Below are positions 37,133-44,974 of a stretch of 55,164 bases of DNA, one piece after another. This DNA is from Prevotella sp. GTDB taxonomy: Bacteria > Bacteroidota > Bacteroidia > Bacteroidales > Bacteroidaceae. The translations under genes were made by a program, and so were the position numbers. The notes beneath the pieces were generated by a model. The model ran no database searches, had not been told where the DNA came from, and worked only from the letters and a program-made list of their open reading frames with translations. The stretch spans positions 1 through 55,164 of the forward strand of contig JAFLSF010000009.1 in NCBI GenBank assembly GCA_022511045.1, given 5' to 3'. Positions within the stretch are counted from its first letter, which is position 1; the number at the start of each line of letters is the position of its first letter.

Positions 37133-38788
37133 CTATTTGCGTGCTTCAGCCTTACGCAAGGCAATGTCGTAAGCCTTGTGGTAGTACTCAATGAATTCGC
37201 TCCAGAGTGCCTTCTTCGACAACGTATCAGCAGCCTTGCGACAAGCGTTCACCTGCCTCTGCGTCATACTGGAAAACTTGGCAACTGTATCTTTTATGGC
37301 ATCGGCAACCTCTGAGTAGTTATAGTCCGTACGATGGATGACCTTAACGCCGTCTTCTATTTCGCCGTTATGACCAAACACTTTGTTAGCCCATAATCCG
37401 AAACCAGCCAAATCGGTTGTAATACAGGGAACTTTAAAGGCGATTGCCTCCAATGGTGTATATCCCCAAGGTTCATAATAAGAAGGATAAACACACAGGT
37501 CGTTACCCAGCACTATATCGTAATAGGTCATATCGACAATGCCGTCCTTCCCGTCTAAGTAACAAGGTAGGAAGATAACCTTCACCATATCGTCCTCACG
37601 GTTGTGCATATCATAATATTTCAGCATGCTCAGCACATTGTCATGACTCATGTTGTGCAACCAGTGAGTTACCTGTGGAACCTCTAACGGTGTATCAAAT
37701 GTTTTGCCGCTCTTCAGACGCTCCTGCAAATCCTTACGGGGCTCGCCCACCCAACCGGGAACTTCGATGAAAGCAACGACCTTCTTTTTGAGGTTAGTAT
37801 CGCGCAACAAACGATTCATCGCTTCCACAAAAACATCAATGCCTTTGTTACGGAATTCATAGCGTCCACTGGTTGAAACGATAAGCGTATCGTCACCCAA
37901 TTGCTCGCCCAATAACGCGTTGGCAACTTCTAATAAACGCTGGCGAGCTATTCGGCGCTTACGTGTAAAATTAGTCGTATTTGGTACGAAGCTATTGTCG
38001 AAACCATTTGGAAGGACAACTTCTACGGGTTTGTCTAACAGCTCCTTACACTCGTTGGCTGTAATATCACTAACGGTTGTAAAGCAATCAACATACATTG
38101 CCGTTTGTTTCTCAATAGAGTGTTTAGACTGCACATTCAGTTCTTCCGCCATCTGGTCGCCGTGATAAGCAAAGAGATAATCGTAAAGGGGCTTTTGATT
38201 ACCAGCGATAGAACGACCGATACTGGTGGCGTGGGTAGTGAAGATTGTACCAATCTGGGGCATTTTGTGGTTGATGTATAGTGCACCAAGTCCACACATC
38301 CATTCGTTAGCGTGATAAATCACCTTTTTGCGGGAATCCAGATAGTAGTTATAATAACTCTCGACTACCAGAGCGGCAGCATAAGAAAACATGGAGGCTT
38401 CGTCGTAGTCGCCATAAGCGTGCAACGAGTCTACTCCATATTTTTCCCATAACCACGTATAAATCTCGTTTTTTCTATCATAGTAGGGAGTGAAATCTAC
38501 AAGGATGGCAATAGGTTCTCCCGGGATAGTCCATCGACCCACACGAACCTTCAGGCCTTGTTCTTTAGCCTCCCATTGCCACTTGGCAAAGAGGGTGCTG
38601 TCTTCCTTAAAGTATGGGCTTTCGTTATCTTTCCAGAAATCAGGGCCAATGAAAAGTATTCGGTCTTTCATTTCATCCTGAAGCGTCTTTGCACGAGTGG
38701 AGAGAACGGTGTAAATGCCACCAACCTTATTACACACTTCCCAACTCGACTCAAAAATAAAATCAGGCTTTAATGTCTTTTTTACCAT
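37133..38788 (-). CDS. Glycogen synthase, GT3 (eukaryote-like) family
   Basis: A 551-residue glycosyltransferase matching the GT3 glycogen synthase family rather than GlgA (GT5). Family segments are FIFESSWEVCNKVGGIYTVLS near residue 10, YHANEWMCGLGALY, TTHATSIGRSIAG, and the C-terminal donor site YYEPWGYTPLEAIAFKVP. It would extend alpha-1,4-glucan from UDP-glucose (family knowledge). It is upstream of glgP, in the same orientation. A -7 box TACCTTTG lies 23 nt before the ATG (38812-38819). Confidence 0.92.
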   Translation of the reverse strand: MVKKTLKPDFIFESSWEVCNKVGGIYTVLSTRAKTLQDEMKDRILFIGPDFWKDNESPYFKEDSTLFAKWQWEAKEQGLKVRVGRWTIPGEPIAILVDFTPYYDRKNEIYTWLWEKYGVDSLHAYGDYDEASMFSYAAALVVESYYNYYLDSRKKVIYHANEWMCGLGALYINHKMPQIGTIFTTHATSIGRSIAGNQKPLYDYLFAYHGDQMAEELNVQSKHSIEKQTAMYVDCFTTVSDITANECKELLDKPVEVVLPNGFDNSFVPNTTNFTRKRRIARQRLLEVANALLGEQLGDDTLIVSTSGRYEFRNKGIDVFVEAMNRLLRDTNLKKKVVAFIEVPGWVGEPRKDLQERLKSGKTFDTPLEVPQVTHWLHNMSHDNVLSMLKYYDMHNREDDMVKVIFLPCYLDGKDGIVDMTYYDIVLGNDLCVYPSYYEPWGYTPLEAIAFKVPCITTDLAGFGLWANKVFGHNGEIEDGVKVIHRTDYNYSEVADAIKDTVAKFSSMTQRQVNACRKAADTLSKKALWSEFIEYYHKAYDIALRKAEARK

Positions 38789-38811
38789 TACTAATACATA
38801 TATTTAGGCCG

Positions 38812-38819
38812 CAAAGGTA
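38812..38819 (-). promoter_or_regulatory. -7 box before the glycogen operon (TACCTTTG)
   Basis: Minus-strand TACCTTTG fits TAnnTTTG, with the glycogen synthase ATG 23 nt downstream. A proper -33 TTTG is not seen at 19-21 nt, so activation by a regulator is possible. Confidence 0.5.
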
Positions 38820-38894
38820 CTTAAAAAAAATAAAATACATAAAAGTTTTAAGAGATATTTTGTACGGACTACCTATTTATTGATTTAAATTTAG

Positions 38895-38902
38895 TAATTT
38901 TG
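38895..38902 (+). promoter_or_regulatory. -7 box before the small secreted protein (TAATTTTG)
   Basis: TAATTTTG fits TAnnTTTG and lies 18 nt before the ATG at 38921; no well-spaced -33 TTTG was found. It overlaps the alternative TTG start at 38900, which supports the ATG start. Confidence 0.5.
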
Positions 38903-38920
38903 GAGGCAAAAACAAACACC

Positions 38921-39349
38921 ATGATACAGAGAGTTCTATTATTCCTACTCGTTGCAATAGTTTCAACATATTCGCTTGCCCAACAACAGAAGGGTAAAAC
39001 CTTTTGCGCGTACCTATATAATAATGAATATGAAGTCTATATGCGTATCAATCTGTACGAACAAGACATCATAGTTGAAGGACACGATTTATACGGCACA
39101 TTGCCTGGTTATCTGGCTAAAAAACATAATTCTTATTGCTGGCTTATTACATCAAGTGAAATAAAAAACGAGCGGAAAGCTGAGTTACAAATAATAAATG
39201 ACACGGGAAGCGAAGACTTGACGGCGACGCTGACCTGCTTAAATGACTCGACATATCTATTAAAACAAGGCGAAGGGAGTAGCATCAAAATTCCTTGGAA
39301 TGGAAAATGGCGCAAGCTACCTAAAACGCTGGAACTTAAAAAAAGATAA
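38921..39349 (+). CDS. Small secreted protein of unknown function
   Basis: A 142-residue protein with a clear Sec signal peptide, IQRVLLFLLVAIVSTYSLAQ, probably cleaved after SLA or LAQ. The mature part is beta-rich (KTFCAYLYNNEYEVYMRINLY, DIIVEGHDLYGTLPGYLAKK) and ends in a basic tail. I do not recognise a domain. The ATG at 38921 is preferred to an upstream in-frame TTG at 38900, because it puts the signal peptide at the very start and the TTG lies inside the -7 box. It ends 3 nt before ispE, so it is the first gene of a two-gene transcript. Confidence 0.75.
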   Translation: MIQRVLLFLLVAIVSTYSLAQQQKGKTFCAYLYNNEYEVYMRINLYEQDIIVEGHDLYGTLPGYLAKKHNSYCWLITSSEIKNERKAELQIINDTGSEDLTATLTCLNDSTYLLKQGEGSSIKIPWNGKWRKLPKTLELKKR

Positions 39350-39352
39350 ACA

Positions 39353-40186
39353 ATGATTACATTTCCCATTGCTAAAATAAATTTAGGCTTAAACGTAGTA
39401 GAGAGGCGCCCCGACGGCTATCATAACCTACAAACTGTTTTTTATCCTGTGCCTATAATGGATGCTTTGGAGGTTTTGCCAATGGCCGATACCTTTCCTT
39501 CAAACACGGACTGTGATTTAAAAGTGACAAATATACCCATTGAGGGTGACGAGCAGAAGAATTTGGTGGTACGAGCTTACCAATTATTAAAGGCGGACTT
39601 CCCCACTCTACCTCGAATACACGCTCATCTTTGGAAAGGTATTCCTACCCAAGCAGGAATGGGAGGCGGTAGCAGCGATGGTGCCTATATGATACGGTTA
39701 CTCAACGAAGCGTTTGAATTGGGACTGACACGCGAGCAGATGATGTGTTATGCCGCAAAGTTAGGAGCTGATTGTGCCTTCTTTATTGATTCCAGTCCTT
39801 GTTATGCAGAGGGTATTGGTGAACAACTACAACCTATCGGCCTTGATTTGAGCGGATGGTTTATTGGCATTGTGCGTCCAGCCATTCCTGTTCCCACTAA
39901 AGAGGCTTTTTCACTTATTCATCCCCACTTCCCTACCTTATGTTGTCGCGAGATTGTAAAACAGCCTGTGGAGACGTGGCGCGAGAGTTTGACAAACGAT
40001 TTTGAGGAGAGCGTTTTTGCCTTACATCCAGAATTGGCAAAAATCAAAGAACGTTTATATAATATGGGCGCTACCTATGCGGCCATGTCTGGCTCAGGTA
40101 GCGCCTTATTCGGACTATTTAAGAATTCCCCGGATGCGATTTGTCAGGAATTTCCCTCGATGTTTACTTTCTGTGGAATGTTGTAG
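39353..40186 (+). CDS. ispE: 4-diphosphocytidyl-2-C-methyl-D-erythritol kinase
   Basis: IspE phosphorylates CDP-ME in the MEP pathway to isoprenoids. The 277-residue GHMP kinase starts MITFPIAKINLGLNVVERRPDGYHNL, a family hallmark. The ATP loop is GIPTQAGMGGGSSDGAYMI and the C-terminal motif is YAAMSGSGSALFGLF. It follows the secreted-protein gene by 3 nt. Its stop codon lies inside a perfect 17-nt palindrome (40181-40197). Confidence 0.96.
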   Translation: MITFPIAKINLGLNVVERRPDGYHNLQTVFYPVPIMDALEVLPMADTFPSNTDCDLKVTNIPIEGDEQKNLVVRAYQLLKADFPTLPRIHAHLWKGIPTQAGMGGGSSDGAYMIRLLNEAFELGLTREQMMCYAAKLGADCAFFIDSSPCYAEGIGEQLQPIGLDLSGWFIGIVRPAIPVPTKEAFSLIHPHFPTLCCREIVKQPVETWRESLTNDFEESVFALHPELAKIKERLYNMGATYAAMSGSGSALFGLFKNSPDAICQEFPSMFTFCGML

Positions 40187-40197
40187 TCAGACTACAA
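40181..40197. repeat. Perfect palindrome spanning the ispE stop codon
   Basis: TTGTAGTC-A-GACTACAA: 8-nt arms around one base, between the convergent ispE and Crp/Fnr genes. The loop is too short for a good terminator and no T tract follows, so it may be a protein site or chance. Confidence 0.5.
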
Positions 40198-40207
40198 GCA
40201 TCTCTGC

Positions 40208-40810
40208 TCATTTATTATCTAACAATGCTGAAGTGCGAACACGACTGAGTGTTTCTGGCGTCATCTGCAAATAACTGGCAATATAGACCAAAGGAGCACG
40301 CAGTACCAGTTGTGGCGAACGTTTCACGAGTTTTGCATATCGTTCTGGAGCAGGTTCAAAACGTAACATATCCGCTTTGATTTGTGAAAGAATCAGTGCC
40401 TCTTCCAGAATCTTACGATACAACATCTGGATATTCGTATTTCTGACGGCTTCACGCTCTAACCTATCTTTGGGCAGGACAAACAAGATGGTTGGCTCAA
40501 TGGCTTGAATCTGCATGTGACTAGGCTTTTCCTTGAACAGGCTCTCAATACTCATGCAGATAGAATTTTCTATAGACATGTGCTCCGTCAGTTCTTTGCC
40601 ATTCTTGAAATAGAACTGTCTTATAAGCCCTTTTACAACCCAATAGATATTGGTACACACTTCTCCCTCTTTAAGGATGTACTCTCCTTTCTGAAACTTC
40701 ATAGGGATAAGAATACTCTCCAGCACATCTAACTCATCATGAGACATTGTGCTGTACCTTCTAGCCAGTTCTCGTGCCACATCACGCTTCGTAAGTCCGA
40801 TTGTATTCAT
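40208..40810 (-). CDS. Crp/Fnr family transcriptional regulator
   Basis: A 200-residue regulator. The cyclic-nucleotide-binding fold covers about residues 20-130 (FQKGEYILKEGEVCTNIYWVVKGLIRQ) and the helix-turn-helix about 165-195 (APLVYIASYLQMTPETLSRVRT). No N-terminal Fnr-type cysteine cluster is visible, and the cAMP-binding arginine region is not well conserved, so the ligand is unknown. It is 42 nt downstream of lepA on the same strand. Two copies of a 12-nt repeat lie in front of the start codon. Confidence 0.9.
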   Translation of the reverse strand: MNTIGLTKRDVARELARRYSTMSHDELDVLESILIPMKFQKGEYILKEGEVCTNIYWVVKGLIRQFYFKNGKELTEHMSIENSICMSIESLFKEKPSHMQIQAIEPTILFVLPKDRLEREAVRNTNIQMLYRKILEEALILSQIKADMLRFEPAPERYAKLVKRSPQLVLRAPLVYIASYLQMTPETLSRVRTSALLDNK

Positions 40811-40845
40811 TGTTCTTCTATAAATTAGATTATTTGTTCTTCTAT
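40810..40845. repeat. Direct 12-nt repeat upstream of the Crp/Fnr gene
   Basis: TTGTTCTTCTAT occurs at 40810-40821 and 40834-40845 (24 nt apart), filling most of the 42-nt gap between lepA and the regulator gene. It could be an operator for autoregulation, or a local duplication. Confidence 0.6.
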
Positions 40846-40852
40846 TGTGTCA

Positions 40853-42634
40853 TCAATCCAGCTTCAATACAGCTAGGAATGCTTTTTGTGGTACTTCTAC
40901 ATTGCCTATTTGCTTCATGCGTTTCTTTCCACGCTTTTGTTTCTCCAACAACTTTCGCTTACGGCTCACATCGCCACCATAGCACTTGGCAGTAACATCC
41001 TTGCGTACTTGCTTCACCGTCTCGCGAGCTATAATCTTAGCTCCTATCGCTGCCTGAATGGCAATATCGAACTGCTGGCGCGGAATCAGTTCTTTCAGTT
41101 TCTCACACATCCTTCTGCCAAAGGCAACAGCATTATCCTGATGAGTCAGCGTAGATAGTGCATCTACGGGCTCGCCGTTGAGCAGAATATCAAGTTTAGC
41201 CAGTTTGGAGGGACGGAACGAGTCAATATGATAGTCAAACGAAGCATAGCCCTTCGAGATAGATTTTAATTTGTCATAGAAATCAATGACTATCTCACCC
41301 AAAGGCAACATAAAACGTAATTCCACGCGATTACCGCTGACATACTGCTGGTCTATAAGTTCGCCTCGTTTATCAAGACAGAGGGTCATAATCGACCCGA
41401 TATAATCGGCAGACGTAATAATGCTGGCCTTGATGTAAGGCTCCTCTATATGGTCTATCATCGTCTGGTCAGGCAGACCAGAGGGATTGTGAACCTCTTT
41501 CTCCTCCCCTTGTTTGGTGTAACACATATAGGTGACATTAGGCACGGTGGTGATAACGTCCATATCAAATTCACGGTCCAGACGCTCCTGTACTATTTCC
41601 ATGTGCAATAAGCCCAAGAAACCGCAACGGAAACCAAAGCCCAAAGCAATAGATGTTTCTGGAGTAAATGTCAGCGACGCATCGTTCAATTGGAGTTTCT
41701 CCAAAGAGGCACGCAGGTTCTCGTAATCAGTCGGGTCTATAGGATAGACACCTGCAAACACCATCGGCTTTACCTCTTGGAATCCCTCAATGGCTTTGTC
41801 GCAAGGCCTCTGTATGTGGGTAATCGTATCGCCCACCTTCACTTCCTTTGCATTTTTGATGCCGCTAATGATGTAGCCGACCTCACCCGTTCTTAACTCC
41901 TTACGGGGTATCATATCCATCTTCAGCACACCCACTTCGTCAGCCACGTATTCCATTCCCGTATTAAAGAATTTCACCTTGTCGCCTTGTCGAATGACAC
42001 CGTTGGTAATTTTAAAATAGGCAATGATACCTCGGAACGAATTGAATACGGAGTCGAATATCAACGCCTGCAGCGGTGCCTCCTCGTTACCCACAGGATG
42101 TGGAATACGCTCTACGACTGCATCCAAAATATCCTCTACGCCCTCGCCTGTTTTTCCGCTGGCACGGATGATGTCCTCTGGATTGCAGCCTATAAGGTCT
42201 ACTATCTCGTCTTCCACCTCGTCAGGCATGGCATTTGGCATATCTATCTTGTTGATAATCGGGATTATCTCAAGATTGTTATCAATAGCCATATAAAGGT
42301 TTGAGATGGTCTGTGCCTGTACCCCTTGCGTAGCGTCAACTACTAATAGAGCTCCTTCGCAAGCGGCTATCGAGCGGCTCACCTCGTAAGAGAAGTCCAC
42401 GTGTCCTGGTGTGTCAATAAGATTCAGGATATATTTCTCGCCTTTATAGGTATATTCCATTTGGATGGCGTGGCTCTTAATCGTAATACCGCGCTCACGC
42501 TCCAAGTCCATATCATCAAGCATCTGGCCTCCCGTAACTTGAATAGTTTTGGTATATTCCAGAAGACGGTCAGCCAAAGTAGACTTACCATGATCTATAT
42601 GGGCTATGATGCAGAAGTTTCTTATATGGTCCAT
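40853..42634 (-). CDS. lepA: Elongation factor 4 (LepA)
   Basis: LepA/EF-4 is a translational GTPase that acts on stalled or initiating ribosomes. The 593-residue protein has G1 [15 protein letters not shown]3 [12 protein letters not shown] and G4 NKIDMPNA, followed by EF-G-like domains and the LepA-specific C-terminus ([26 protein letters not shown]). Length and start are typical. A promoter lies at 42664-42694. Confidence 0.98.
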   Translation of the reverse strand: MDHIRNFCIIAHIDHGKSTLADRLLEYTKTIQVTGGQMLDDMDLERERGITIKSHAIQMEYTYKGEKYILNLIDTPGHVDFSYEVSRSIAACEGALLVVDATQGVQAQTISNLYMAIDNNLEIIPIINKIDMPNAMPDEVEDEIVDLIGCNPEDIIRASGKTGEGVEDILDAVVERIPHPVGNEEAPLQALIFDSVFNSFRGIIAYFKITNGVIRQGDKVKFFNTGMEYVADEVGVLKMDMIPRKELRTGEVGYIISGIKNAKEVKVGDTITHIQRPCDKAIEGFQEVKPMVFAGVYPIDPTDYENLRASLEKLQLNDASLTFTPETSIALGFGFRCGFLGLLHMEIVQERLDREFDMDVITTVPNVTYMCYTKQGEEKEVHNPSGLPDQTMIDHIEEPYIKASIITSADYIGSIMTLCLDKRGELIDQQYVSGNRVELRFMLPLGEIVIDFYDKLKSISKGYASFDYHIDSFRPSKLAKLDILLNGEPVDALSTLTHQDNAVAFGRRMCEKLKELIPRQQFDIAIQAAIGAKIIARETVKQVRKDVTAKCYGGDVSRKRKLLEKQKRGKKRMKQIGNVEVPQKAFLAVLKLD

Positions 42635-42663
42635 TTGTTAATTTGTCTTCGCATATTATGTTG

Positions 42664-42694
42664 CAAAGGTAACGAATAAATTTGAGATTACAAA
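42664..42694 (-). promoter_or_regulatory. Promoter of lepA (TTTG-N19-TACCTTTG)
   Basis: Minus strand: TTTG at 42691-42694, a 19-nt gap, TACCTTTG at 42664-42671. Predicted start near 42657, leader about 22 nt. Confidence 0.72.
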
Positions 42695-42707
42695 AGCCCA
42701 AACTGTT

Positions 42708-43364
42708 TTATTTTACATTTTTTGCTTTTTCTACCGTTTCTTCTTCAAAGAGTCGCTCAAAGACGGGTCGCATCTGCTGTGGCTGCTCTATGAGTGTCCG
42801 CAGTTCCTGTAACCGTTTTTCGTTCTCTGAGCCTTGAATCCAAAGGCGGATATAACCGTTAGCCGAGTATTTTTCCTCCATGTGTTGCATAAAACGCTGC
42901 CAATGCCCCTCGCGGTCCAGCTGCGGATAGTTGGCAAGCCCAAACTGTATGGTACGTCGAATAACAGTCTCTGGCTGAATGTCGCGGTCAGCCTCTGCCA
43001 CAATCTTACCATATATGCTACGTGGAGTCCTCGAAGCCGAAGCACGATGGTCCTCTACGGCCTCTTTCATTATTTTTATTTGTTTAGCCGAGAACCATCG
43101 CTTTAAACGGGCGTCTTGTATGAGAATTTTACCACTCGTCAAATGGTGAATAGCACGCGGCCCACTCAATCCCAAATCATGATAGGCTGCAATAGCGTAG
43201 GCCATGTTCAAGTCTGCCCCCATTTTATGAGCTAACTCCAGCGAGGAGCGAATTACTTTCTGCACATGTTGCAAGTTATGGGCCTTGTCAAATTGCGCGT
43301 ACTGTGGTAAAATCTGAGTTTCTACAAACTCCACAAGGTCAAGCGAAGGGGTTTCGGTCATCAT
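42708..43364 (-). CDS. HD-domain phosphohydrolase-like protein
   Basis: A 218-residue protein with an HD-type domain: DKAHNLQHVQKVIRSSLELA and AIAAYHDLGLSGPRAIHHLTSG supply histidines and the HD pair, and VEDHRASASRTPRSIYGKIVAEADRD supplies further metal ligands. Such proteins hydrolyse phosphates of nucleotides; the substrate is unknown. The double ATG at 43364 and 43361 leaves the exact start uncertain. The -7 box ends only 8 nt before the first ATG, so the mRNA may be nearly leaderless. Divergent from menA. Confidence 0.85.
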   Translation of the reverse strand: MMTETPSLDLVEFVETQILPQYAQFDKAHNLQHVQKVIRSSLELAHKMGADLNMAYAIAAYHDLGLSGPRAIHHLTSGKILIQDARLKRWFSAKQIKIMKEAVEDHRASASRTPRSIYGKIVAEADRDIQPETVIRRTIQFGLANYPQLDREGHWQRFMQHMEEKYSANGYIRLWIQGSENEKRLQELRTLIEQPQQMRPVFERLFEEETVEKAKNVK

Positions 43365-43372
43365 ATCGGATG

Positions 43373-43380
43373 CAAAGATA
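43373..43380 (-). promoter_or_regulatory. -7 box of the HD-domain gene (TATCTTTG)
   Basis: TATCTTTG on the minus strand is 8 nt from the start codon. A TTTG occurs at 43393-43396 with only a 12-nt gap, so the -33 element is not convincing. It lies back to back with the menA promoter. Confidence 0.6.
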
Positions 43381-43398
43381 CGAAAATTTTTCCAAATA

Positions 43399-43433
43399 TT
43401 TGCTACACTTTAACAATTTATTTCGTACTTTTG
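43399..43433 (+). promoter_or_regulatory. Promoter of menA (TTTG-N23-TACTTTTG)
   Basis: TTTG at 43399-43402 and TACTTTTG at 43426-43433 (gap 23, slightly long). The menA ATG is 7 nt after the box, so the expected transcript start is at or next to the start codon. Confidence 0.6.
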
Positions 43434-43440
43434 CATCCGT

Positions 43441-44349
43441 ATGGAAGAAACTATCAAACAAGACTCCTTCAAGGCATGGGTATTGGCAGCCCGCCCTAAG
43501 ACGCTTTCTGGTGCAATCGTCCCTGTTATTATCGGCCTTGCTTTAGCATGGGTCGATGCAAGGGAATACGGCTCTTGGATATTTAATTGGGTGCCCGCAG
43601 CACTTTGCCTGCTGTTTGCCACATTGATGCAGATTGACGCAAACTTCATCAACGACTTCTTTGACTATGCACAAGGCAACGATGAAGCGGAGACGCGTCT
43701 CGGCCCTTTGCGTGCCTGCACTCAAGGCTGGGTCAAGATTGATTCCATGAAGCGGGCCATTGCCCTCACCACCTGTACAGCCTGTCTGGTAGGCCTTCCG
43801 CTGGTGTTCTTCGGAGGATTGGAAATGCTGGTTGTCGGCCTGCTCTGTATTGTATTTTGTTTCCTTTACACCACCCACCTATCGTATATCGGCATGGGCG
43901 ACATTCTCGTATTCCTGTTTTTCGGCATTATCCCCGTTTGCACTACATATTACATTCAACTACACACTTGCACTTGGCAGGTTTTCATTGCCTCTTTGGC
44001 TTGTGGTGCGGTCATAGACTGCCTATTGATTGTCAATAACTATCGCGACCGCGAAAACGACCAGCGGGACGGGAAAAAGACTTTGGTAGTAAAAATAGGT
44101 GCAGATTGGACAGAATGGCTCTATCTGACGTTAGGCATTTTTGCCATATTAGCAGGTCTTGTCTTTTGGTTTTATGGGCATGTATTGGCCTTTTTGCTAC
44201 CCCTTCTCTATTTCATCATGCACGTCTTGACTTGGCAAAAGATGAAGCGTATACATGCTGGGAGGGAACTTAACGTATGCTTAGCAGAAACAGCCCGTAA
44301 TATATTGGTATACGGATTGTTGGTAGTTCTCGGTATACTTTTGGTATAA
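43441..44349 (+). CDS. menA: 1,4-dihydroxy-2-naphthoate prenyltransferase
   Basis: MenA attaches a polyprenyl chain to DHNA in menaquinone synthesis. The 302-residue UbiA-family membrane protein has 8-9 hydrophobic segments. Its two aspartate-rich motifs, which bind prenyl diphosphate through Mg2+, are NDFFDYAQGNDEAET and NNYRDRENDQRDGKKTLVVKIG. The N-terminus SFKAWVLAARPKTLSGAIVPV is typical of MenA. It is transcribed alone, divergent from the HD-domain gene. Confidence 0.95.
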   Translation: MEETIKQDSFKAWVLAARPKTLSGAIVPVIIGLALAWVDAREYGSWIFNWVPAALCLLFATLMQIDANFINDFFDYAQGNDEAETRLGPLRACTQGWVKIDSMKRAIALTTCTACLVGLPLVFFGGLEMLVVGLLCIVFCFLYTTHLSYIGMGDILVFLFFGIIPVCTTYYIQLHTCTWQVFIASLACGAVIDCLLIVNNYRDRENDQRDGKKTLVVKIGADWTEWLYLTLGIFAILAGLVFWFYGHVLAFLLPLLYFIMHVLTWQKMKRIHAGRELNVCLAETARNILVYGLLVVLGILLV

Positions 44350-44361
44350 GCCAAATACGTC

Positions 44362-44517
44362 TTACCTCAGATACTGGTAATAGATAAAAGCGGCTATAGC
44401 CAACAACACCACTATCATCACGCTCTTGATAAGGCATGAAGCAATTTTCTTGGCAGCGATTACCCCTATGATAATCAGTGCCAATATGGCTATATAATAT
44501 GTTATATTGTCTGTCAT
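44362..44517 (-). CDS. Small membrane protein, 51 residues
   Basis: A short protein starting MTDNITYYIAILALIIIGVIA with two hydrophobic segments (about 5-20 and 30-48) separated by a basic loop AKKIASCLIKS. It is too short to assign, but a full promoter (44526-44557) just in front argues that it is real. The frame stays open upstream to a GTG at 44589, but that would place the promoter inside the gene. The 8-nt spacing from the -7 box suggests a leaderless mRNA. It converges on menA with 12 nt between the stops. Confidence 0.65.
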   Translation of the reverse strand: MTDNITYYIAILALIIIGVIAAKKIASCLIKSVMIVVLLAIAAFIYYQYLR

Positions 44518-44525
44518 TGCAATTG

Positions 44526-44557
44526 CAAAGATACACAACTTTTCCCCAACCACCAAA
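44526..44557 (-). promoter_or_regulatory. Promoter of the small membrane protein (TTTG-N20-TATCTTTG)
   Basis: Minus strand: TTTG at 44554-44557, a 20-nt gap, TATCTTTG at 44526-44533. Full consensus match; predicted start near 44519, two bases before the ATG. Confidence 0.75.
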
Positions 44558-44609
44558 CGTTTTCTCCAAAAACTTTCTCCATTTCCCACTTTCCTTATCT
44601 TTCACTATT

Positions 44610-44697
44610 TTCAGTCCTATCCACACCATGAGTGCGGACTATCCGGACAAGGAGTGCGGACTATCCGCACTATGACTGTGGACTATGCGCACTGTCG
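44610..44697. repeat. Array C: four 22-nt interrupted-palindrome units
   Basis: Units begin at 44610, 44632, 44654 and 44676. The clearest is GTGCGG-ACTAT-CCGCAC (44654), a perfect 6-5-6 palindrome; its neighbour is GTGCGG-ACTAT-CCGGAC (44632). The centres read ACTAT or CCTAT, the reverse complements of the ATAGT and ATAGG centres in arrays A and B, so this array is in the opposite orientation. It lies 53 nt upstream of the -33 element of the small membrane protein. Confidence 0.85.
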
Positions 44698-44719
44698 GGC
44701 TAACCAGCAGTTTTTGGCA

Positions 44720-44755
44720 TTTGTGACATTTGTGACACTTGTGACATTTATGACA
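44720..44755. repeat. 9-nt tandem repeat TTTGTGACA, four copies
   Basis: TTTGTGACA, TTTGTGACA, CTTGTGACA and TTTATGACA stand head to tail. They lie in the non-coding stretch 44590-44974 between the small membrane protein and the penicillin-binding protein gene. No gene is seen there; 44756-44871 is AT-rich without clear structure. Confidence 0.85.
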
Positions 44756-44871
44756 CGGTGGCACAAAAAATACCTTTAGTACTTTTCGTAGCGGTATTAT
44801 TATTACTAACTATATTATTATCAATAACTTGACTATTATTTAACAATGTCTCACCTGAAATTCCCGTTTTA

Positions 44872-44917
44872 TTTGTGACACGTGTCATTTGTGACATTTG
44901 TGTCATTTGTGTCACAA
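44872..44917. repeat. 9-nt repeat of TTTGTGACA/TTTGTGTCA type with palindrome
   Basis: TTTGTGACA, a 12-nt perfect palindrome TGACACGTGTCA, then TTTGTGACA and two TTTGTGTCA units. It is a second cluster of the same motif as at 44720, 58 nt from the end of the penicillin-binding protein gene. Confidence 0.8.
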
Positions 44918-44974
44918 ACTCCCTGCTCAGAGCCGAGAGGGCATAAAAATGGGCCATGCTGTTTATGAGGGGGA

